Below are positions 58,633 through 64,000 of a DNA stretch of 64,000 nucleotides, in pieces. The stretch covers positions 6,217,501-6,281,500 of the forward strand of contig JADLSH010000393.1 in assembly GCA_016169945.1 (NCBI GenBank). Reading direction: 5' to 3'. A program made the position numbers and the translations under genes. The notes beneath the pieces are model-generated. The model was not told the DNA's origin and ran no database searches. It saw only the letters and a program-made list of their open reading frames with translations. The stretch is from Trachythela sp. YZ-2020 (Eukaryota; Cnidaria; Anthozoa; Malacalcyonacea; Clavulariidae). How positions within the stretch are numbered: position 1 is the stretch's first letter; each line of letters starts with the position of its first letter.

Positions 58633-59335
58633 ATTCTTTGGCCTTTTCTGCTTCATAACATTGATATTGTGTGATGTGGGAACTGATAGAACATTTCAGA
58701 CTAAATGCGAATCTTCATTCGGGACTTTCCTTGATGAAACTAATGAGAATGCAAGAATTCTGGCTTTTGGTAGATTCAAAGAGCGATGGATAACATGGCG
58801 AGTCAAGATTCATGTGACACTGAAACTAAAAAAATTACATTGCCCAACTGTCCTATACAGGAATTCCGTGTCAACGTTCTACCCTACTATCAAATTGATG
58901 CATGATATTGAACTTAATCCAGGTCCAGACCAAGGCAATAAAGCGAAGAAATCTGAGAATAATGTGAAGATTGCTCATCTTAATATTCGTTTGCTTAGAA
59001 GCAGGACACACTTCATAGAAGCCAAAGAAATCGTGTTGAGTAATAAGCTAGACATATTCACTATATCTGAAACATGGCTTGACCATTCCGTCAGTGACCT
59101 AGAGCTTGAGATCCCAGGTTTCAGCTTATATCGCCATGACCAACTAAATAAGAGAGGGGGTGGAGTATGTGTTTATGTTCGTCAAACTTACAGAACGGAT
59201 CTACTCAAGGATATTTCTAATATCTCCGAAACAGGATTACATCAACTTTGGATCAAAGTACAAGTAAGGAACTTACTATCAATTGTATTATGTACAGTCT
59301 ATAGACCCCCCGACACCCATACAACACCGACCTAA
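58592..59335 (+). CDS. LINE ORF: 2A-like peptide plus AP-endonuclease N-terminal part
   Basis: A 247-codon open frame. Residues ~8-30 are strongly hydrophobic (MQLIVLQFFGLFCFITLILC). DIELNPGP at residues 105-112 (58904-58927) fits the 2A consensus D-x-E-x-N-P-G-P, where ribosomes skip one peptide bond. Immediately after comes the endonuclease: VKIAHLNIRLLRSRTHF, IFTISETWLDHSVSD, RGGGVCVYVRQ, LCTVYRPPDTH. The frame then ends; downstream blocks with SDH (ISDHDVICAKL, ~59580) are in other frames. 2A motifs at this place are known in CR1/L2-type LINEs of invertebrates. The first ~15 codons overlap antisense sequence of the BEL/Pao relic, so the chosen start may be accidental. Confidence 0.75.
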   Translation: MIANYKAMQLIVLQFFGLFCFITLILCDVGTDRTFQTKCESSFGTFLDETNENARILAFGRFKERWITWRVKIHVTLKLKKLHCPTVLYRNSVSTFYPTIKLMHDIELNPGPDQGNKAKKSENNVKIAHLNIRLLRSRTHFIEAKEIVLSNKLDIFTISETWLDHSVSDLELEIPGFSLYRHDQLNKRGGGVCVYVRQTYRTDLLKDISNISETGLHQLWIKVQVRNLLSIVLCTVYRPPDTHTTPT

Positions 59336-60239
59336 CTCATAGTTTAATCATGGCTTCCCTCCTAAATAAATCCATTTACATTTTTGGAGACTTAAACTGC
59401 AATTTGCTGAACACCAATGATTCAGAGTCAAAATCTTTAATGAACTTTGGTAGTTGCTACAACCTGATGCAGTTGGTTAATTTGCGTACTTGAGTAACTA
59501 GTTCTTCTGAAACACTTATTGATGTGCTCTTAGCTTCAAATTCAAAGCAAGTTAATGAAGTAAAAGTTATCCAGAACTCCATAAGTGATCACGACGTCAT
59601 TTGTGCAAAACTCCAACTGAAACCAATTCGTCCTAAACCAGCTTATGTTACAACTAGAAGTTTCAAACAGTACAATGCTGATAAATTCCATTCAGAAGTC
59701 GCCCAAGTACCGTGGTCTTAGTAGTCTTAGATGTTTTCGATGATGTGGAAGATAAAGTAAATGCATTTAATATTTTATTTAATGATTTACTTGAAGAACA
59801 CGCTCCATTAAAAACAAGTAACTTCAGGGGACGACCAAACCCTTGTGTAACCAGCGAGATTCGGGAACTAATGAAATCTAGGGACTCTTGGAAGAAGAAA
59901 CCAAAAATGTTGAAAGATCCTTTACATTGGGCCGCTTACAGTAATTTACATCGCGAAGTAAAGAAAGCGATTAAACTAGCCGAGAGAGAATATGTCTGGG
60001 AGCAAATTATGAAGAATAAGAACACCAATTGTTTATGGAAAACGATCCAGTCTTGTATACCGAAGAAATCGGTGTCCCAGAAGATTTATAGCAAAGACAA
60101 CAAATCAGTGGCAGACAAATTTAATCGCTTTTTCGCATTAGTAGGCGGGAACACTGTTAAGAAAGTTAGTGAATTAGCAGATAAATTGAACTATAAATTA
60201 GAAGAGCATCCATTCGTCAAAAGAAACTTTCTGTCGTAT

Positions 60240-61337
60240 TCCTCGATATGTCCAAAGCTTTCGATAGTATAAACCACAAGATCCTCTACACAAAGCTAAA
60301 GACGTTGGCGTTTCCGAATCAGAGTTACCTATCAAGCCATTACCAAGCAGTCCGCATTCATACAACTTTGTCAGATCGATTACCAGTATCTTGTGTCCCT
60401 CAAGGCAGTATCATTGGCCCACTTCTCTTCAGCATATACGTAAACAACTTACCAACCATACCAAAGAATTCCTCACCCCAGCTTTACGTTGATGATAGTA
60501 AGTTACTCATGTCGTTCCACCTTCAAGACCAGGAAAATACCATAGAACGTATGAACTGACTTAACTTCCATCCAGAGTTGGTGTCTAGATAACCTGTCTC
60601 CTCAATCCCGGAAAAACAAATGTCTTGGTGTTTGGTAGTCATAAGATGTCCGCCAAAGTCACGAACTTTCGTCTTTCCCTCTTAGGGAAAGAACTTATAC
60701 TATCCAAACTGGCTAAAGATCTTGGCGTAATTCTGGACCACCTACTTGACAAATGATGATCACATCACATCTCTGATGTCATCTTGTATGTCTCGCTTGG
60801 GACAAATAAATCGAGTCAAACACGCGTTTGATAAACGGACACTAGAAGTAATTTTAAACGCCTTAGTTTTTAGTAAATTGTTTTACTGTTCCAACGTTTG
60901 GAGTAACACCACTGACGTGTAACCTCAACAAACTTCAAGCAATTAAAAACTTTGCATGCAGAATAATTAGCAGAGCTAAGAAATATGAACACGCGACTCC
61001 TATCCTGAGAACCTTGAATTGGCTGCCAGTAAAAGAAGTGCTGTACTATTGTCGTGTCATCATTACATTTAAATGTATGACAGGTTGTGCACCAAGCTAC
61101 CTGACTGATCAGTTCATCACACGTTCCGATATTTCGAAGCAATCCACAAGGAATTCTGAGGATATTAACATTCCGCTATTCAAAAGCAAGACAGGTCAAC
61201 GGACATTTAACTATAATGCTGTTGGCCTCTGGAACTCTTTAGACAATAATTTAAAACTTTGTACGTCTATTTATCAATTTAAATGTAGACTTAAGGATCA
61301 ACACTTTTGCATGAATTTCTCACTACATAGTAATTAA
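60240..61337 (+). pseudogene. LINE RT palm to C-terminal region
   Basis: Starts at FLDMSKAFDSINHKILYTKL (first catalytic Asp), then VPQGSIIGPLLFSIYVNNLP and QLYVDDSKLLMSFH (the Y-V-D-D catalytic pair). Frames break at 60560; NCLDN..LNPGKTN-like and LGVIL segments follow with stops. 61014-61337 gives LNWLPVKEVLYYCRVIITFK and FNYNAVGLWNSLDNNLKL, the conserved C-terminal part. Belongs to the element beginning at ~58.6 kb. Confidence 0.8.
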
Positions 61338-61776
61338 TTTTTGTACATATAGTTTAGTTAAATTTTCTTAGTGAACTTAGCATTATTTTTATAATTATTT
61401 TTATAGCATAGTATTTATAATTTATTTATTTGTAATTAGTTCTCTGAAAAGCCACATTTGGGGACGAGTTAATAAATTTGTATGTATTGTATGTATGTAT
61501 GTATCTATTACAATCCAGTTTGTTGAAATAAAATTACACCAATACACACAATAAAATTACATACAAACAGAAATGCCTAAAACAACCTATTCCTTATTAC
61601 AGCAACCCTGTTTCTACCCAGAGAATTATACGGAGTGGTGACATTGCCATAAATCCCAGTCCTCTTATTCATCAAGCGACAGCACCTAAACAAGCATTAA
61701 CAAAAACTACAAAATGTCCTACATGTACCCAAAGCATAAACTGTTATCACAAGTGTTTTATGTGCACTACATAACA

Positions 61777-62638
61777 CACAGACGGCCCAATTTCAGGGTG
61801 AATGATCAGGAGTTGCGGGTTTTTAACGGCTTTTTATAAACAAATTTTATACTCCACCAAAACTATTCTAAAAACATTCTTAAACTAGTCAAATAACTAC
61901 ACTTTAACAATAAAATATAGTTGACATGATAGTATAATGCCTTTACATTCTTTTAATTACTCCATGAGCTTGTTTGGAGCGGTTTATGCAACATTTTCTG
62001 TGGCCTATATGTTGTGTCAAATTATGTGTTGCTCGTCATATGTGTATAGAAGGTAAAGGCAAATTCGTCGCTATGACTGCTGTCCCACGTAAGACAGTAT
62101 TGTTTACCAGTTGTTTACGTCACATCCACGATCATGCCCGAACAGTTCGAAGAATTATTAACATAGCCGAAATTGAGATAGATTTTGGCTCTGTTCGTCG
62201 CTAAATTTGCCCGAGTTATGATCAAACCATAATCGTTCGAAAGAGAAACCTTTGTGAAAAGATCTGATCGAAGTTTTTTTGCCGTACGACAAGTTTGAGC
62301 GGAGATATTTGAGTTTGAAGGCGATGCGGTTGGGCTGCGAGTAATTAGCCTTTACCTTCTATACACATATGACGAGCAACACACAAATTGACACAACATA
62401 TAGGCCACAGAAAATGTTGCATAAACCGGTCCAAACAAGCTCATGGAGTAATTAAAAGAATGTAAAGGCATTGTACTATCATGTCAACTATATTTTATTG
62501 TTAAAGTGTAGTTATTTGACTAAGTAGTTATTTAAGAATGTTTTTAAAATAGTTTTGGTGGAGTATAAAATTTGTTTATAAAAAGCCGTTAAAAACCCGC
62601 AACTCCTGATCATTCACCCTGAAATTGGGCCGCCTGTG
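61777..62638. mobile_element. Foldback element, 862 bp, ~285-bp arms
   Basis: Arms 61777-62062 and 62352-62638 are nearly identical inverse copies; the ends read CACAGACGGCCCAATTTC and CACAGGCGGCCCAATTTC. CATAACA (61770-61776) and CATAACC (62639-62645) form a 6-7-bp target duplication. The ~290-bp centre is non-coding. The terminal motif CACAGGC-GCCC and the duplication length agree with the 8.3-kb element at 25789-34049, so it may be a non-autonomous relative. Confidence 0.85.
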
Positions 62639-62645
62639 CATAACC

Positions 62646-64000
62646 AAACTGTCAGCTATTAAAATGCATTCGTGCTGATAAACCATGTGACTGGCTTTGT
62701 GAAAATTGTACACTCGTTGAAATGCCATTTTACAAGTGCGTGGAAATTGAATCAGTAATTTCCAGTAAACAACAGCTGGGCTGTATAACTCACAACAATT
62801 CCAAATTGCATGATAAAATTTATGAACATTTACAAGCCCTAACAGTGTAGCTCCGTTGCAATGTGCCAAAATGTCTCAGGCTTAAGCTTGTCCAATCCCT
62901 GTGTTTTCCTTTTTTGCATTTCCATACATCTTACAGGGCAATGAATCTTCTATAACACTCTATATGTTATCCATGATTTTTGGTTACTCCATCTGGAGGC
63001 TGGACAGCCTTGTACTTTATATTTCCTTCTTTTCTTACTGCTAGAATAGACTTGCACTTTTCGAGGGTGCCCGATGTGAAAACATTTAACTTTCCTGCTG
63101 CAAAACCTTCACCTAAACGCACCTGTGTTTTCAATCAAATTTTGAAAACTAGGATCTAATCATGGTCTAAAATTGTATCTTTGCAGGGGGTCTGACCAAG
63201 TGTTAGGACCTTGTTTTTTTGGTTAGCCTTTCCATATGTTGTTTCTACAGTAAAACTGGTTGTACCAACTTCTATATAGGGTCAAACCTTCTGAGGAAAA
63301 TGGGTCAGAATGTTATGTTAATAGCTCCTGGACTACGAGGGACGGATGCATTCACCAGTGCAAAATCAAGTCTACTGTGACGTATCAGTGCATTTGCTTT
63401 CTATTTATTTATTTATTAGCTTCGCCAAATATTTTAAATTACAATTTAACAAATTTTACATTACTAACATTAGCTATGGCAGGGTGTCCGCAACAGCGAC
63501 TACCAATTATTGTGGGATTATTATTCTACCATGAAATTTTCGCCTAAGTTATTGTCGCAAAATAATAGAAAGTTCGAATTTGCACATATTTGAGATAGGA
63601 CATTGCATATTTTACTTGTTTTGACTATTTAAATGTGGACTAATAACTGTTTACACTAGCTTTTGCTCTAAATAGTCTAATCTTGACCTGGAATGAACTT
63701 TAAGAAATGATTTGGTGCTTTAAAGAAATGTTCAGTTTTTTTCTATGGGCAGCAGAATATTTATCCATAGTGGATACTATAATTCTTTATGATTTCACAA
63801 TTTTTACTGGTACATTTGCATCGATTGCACCGGGCTGGACCTGCCCCCTGCACTCTCGGCTTAGTATTGTGTGCATGCATAACAACTAAAACGAATGAAA
63901 CCAACATTGCTGTTTTTCTTTTCATATACCTGGTGTAAATATCCGAGTAGGAATTAGTACCTGTAGACCGACAAAAAAGTTCAATAATTAGATCAACCGT
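62646..64000. other. Right flank without recognisable gene
   Basis: Only short frames without family motifs. At 63935-63961 the words GGTGTAAATATCCG and GGAATTAGTACC repeat those at ~16632-16661. Nothing else was seen. Confidence 0.5.

Larger units (their letters stand above)
58592..61510 (+). mobile_element. APE-type LINE with 2A-like peptide, RT deleted in part
   Basis: Ordered parts: 2A-like motif and AP endonuclease (58.6-59.7 kb), a linker to NLHREVKKAIKLAEREYVWE (59.7-60.2 kb), RT palm (60.24-60.56 kb), thumb/connection (60.8-61.34 kb), then a 3' UTR ending in a TGTA/GTAT microsatellite tail at ~61465-61508. An internal deletion near 60230 joins the linker directly to the first catalytic palm segment, removing the RT fingers. 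The reading frame is broken several times after 59335. Confidence 0.85.

Noticed and set aside
1..64000. tRNA, rRNA or CRISPR features
   Set aside because: No cloverleaf with B-box, no rRNA core and no repeat-spacer array was found; all tandem arrays are minisatellites without unique spacers.

Overview
The window is AT-rich eukaryotic DNA from an invertebrate animal, most likely a marine one and probably a cnidarian. The reasons are spliced genes with GT/AG introns, no operons, and a mix of mobile-element families (Penelope-like, CR1-like, BEL/Pao, Ty3/gypsy, PIF/Harbinger, MULE, hAT, Tc1-like, HECT genes beside DDE integrase genes) that I associate with cnidarian genomes. The species cannot be fixed from sequence alone. 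Almost everything recognisable is mobile DNA, much of it nested and broken. The only convincing host-type coding segment is one C-type lectin exon near 54 kb. No tRNA, rRNA or CRISPR was seen.

Layout. 981-7360: a complete MULE-type transposon with ~100-bp inverted ends and a 9-bp target duplication; it carries a SWIM-finger transposase pseudogene, two TTAA-flanked MITEs (one split by a third MITE) and a 27-bp minisatellite. 7.9-15.6 kb: a LINE scrap, an orphan integrase exon, a four-exon HECT ubiquitin-ligase pseudogene and a DDE integrase pseudogene, with MITEs. 15.8-20 kb: a 20-bp tandem array, a LINE scrap and a 3.3-kb interval bounded by inverted repeats. 20.1-22.9 kb: a Harbinger scrap and a 5'-truncated Penelope-like element with a hammerhead-ribozyme motif and an inserted 748-bp element. 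23-25.8 kb: a decayed DUF3504/Crypton-like remnant and MITEs.

25.8-34.05 kb is the most interesting part: an 8.3-kb element with ~315-bp terminal inverted repeats, a 7-bp target duplication and one eight-exon gene. Its product would join a SAM domain, coiled coils, a DDE-like core (D..D..E), zinc-binding Cys/His clusters and a C-terminal PHD finger. A 791-bp near-perfect palindrome sits inside its right end. A foldback element at 61.8-62.6 kb has almost the same terminal motif. At 34.6-38.6 kb lies a divergent pair: a SAM/coiled-coil gene (minus) and a broken DDE-like gene (plus).

39-47.4 kb: a CR1-like LINE (SGNH esterase, AP endonuclease, RT) interrupted first by a minus-strand LINE and then by a complete Ty3/gypsy element with 144-bp LTRs and a CTCAG target duplication. 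47.5-50.2 kb: paired MITEs around an SF3-helicase-like fragment and a Tc1-like transposase pseudogene. 50.4-53.6 kb: a gypsy pol scrap and a gutted BEL/Pao element with 121-bp LTRs. 53.9-54.3 kb: the lectin exon. 55-58.6 kb: repeats, a LINE 3' end and a BEL/Pao pol pseudogene. 58.6-61.5 kb: a LINE whose first ORF carries a 2A-like DIELNPGP motif. The rest has no recognised genes.
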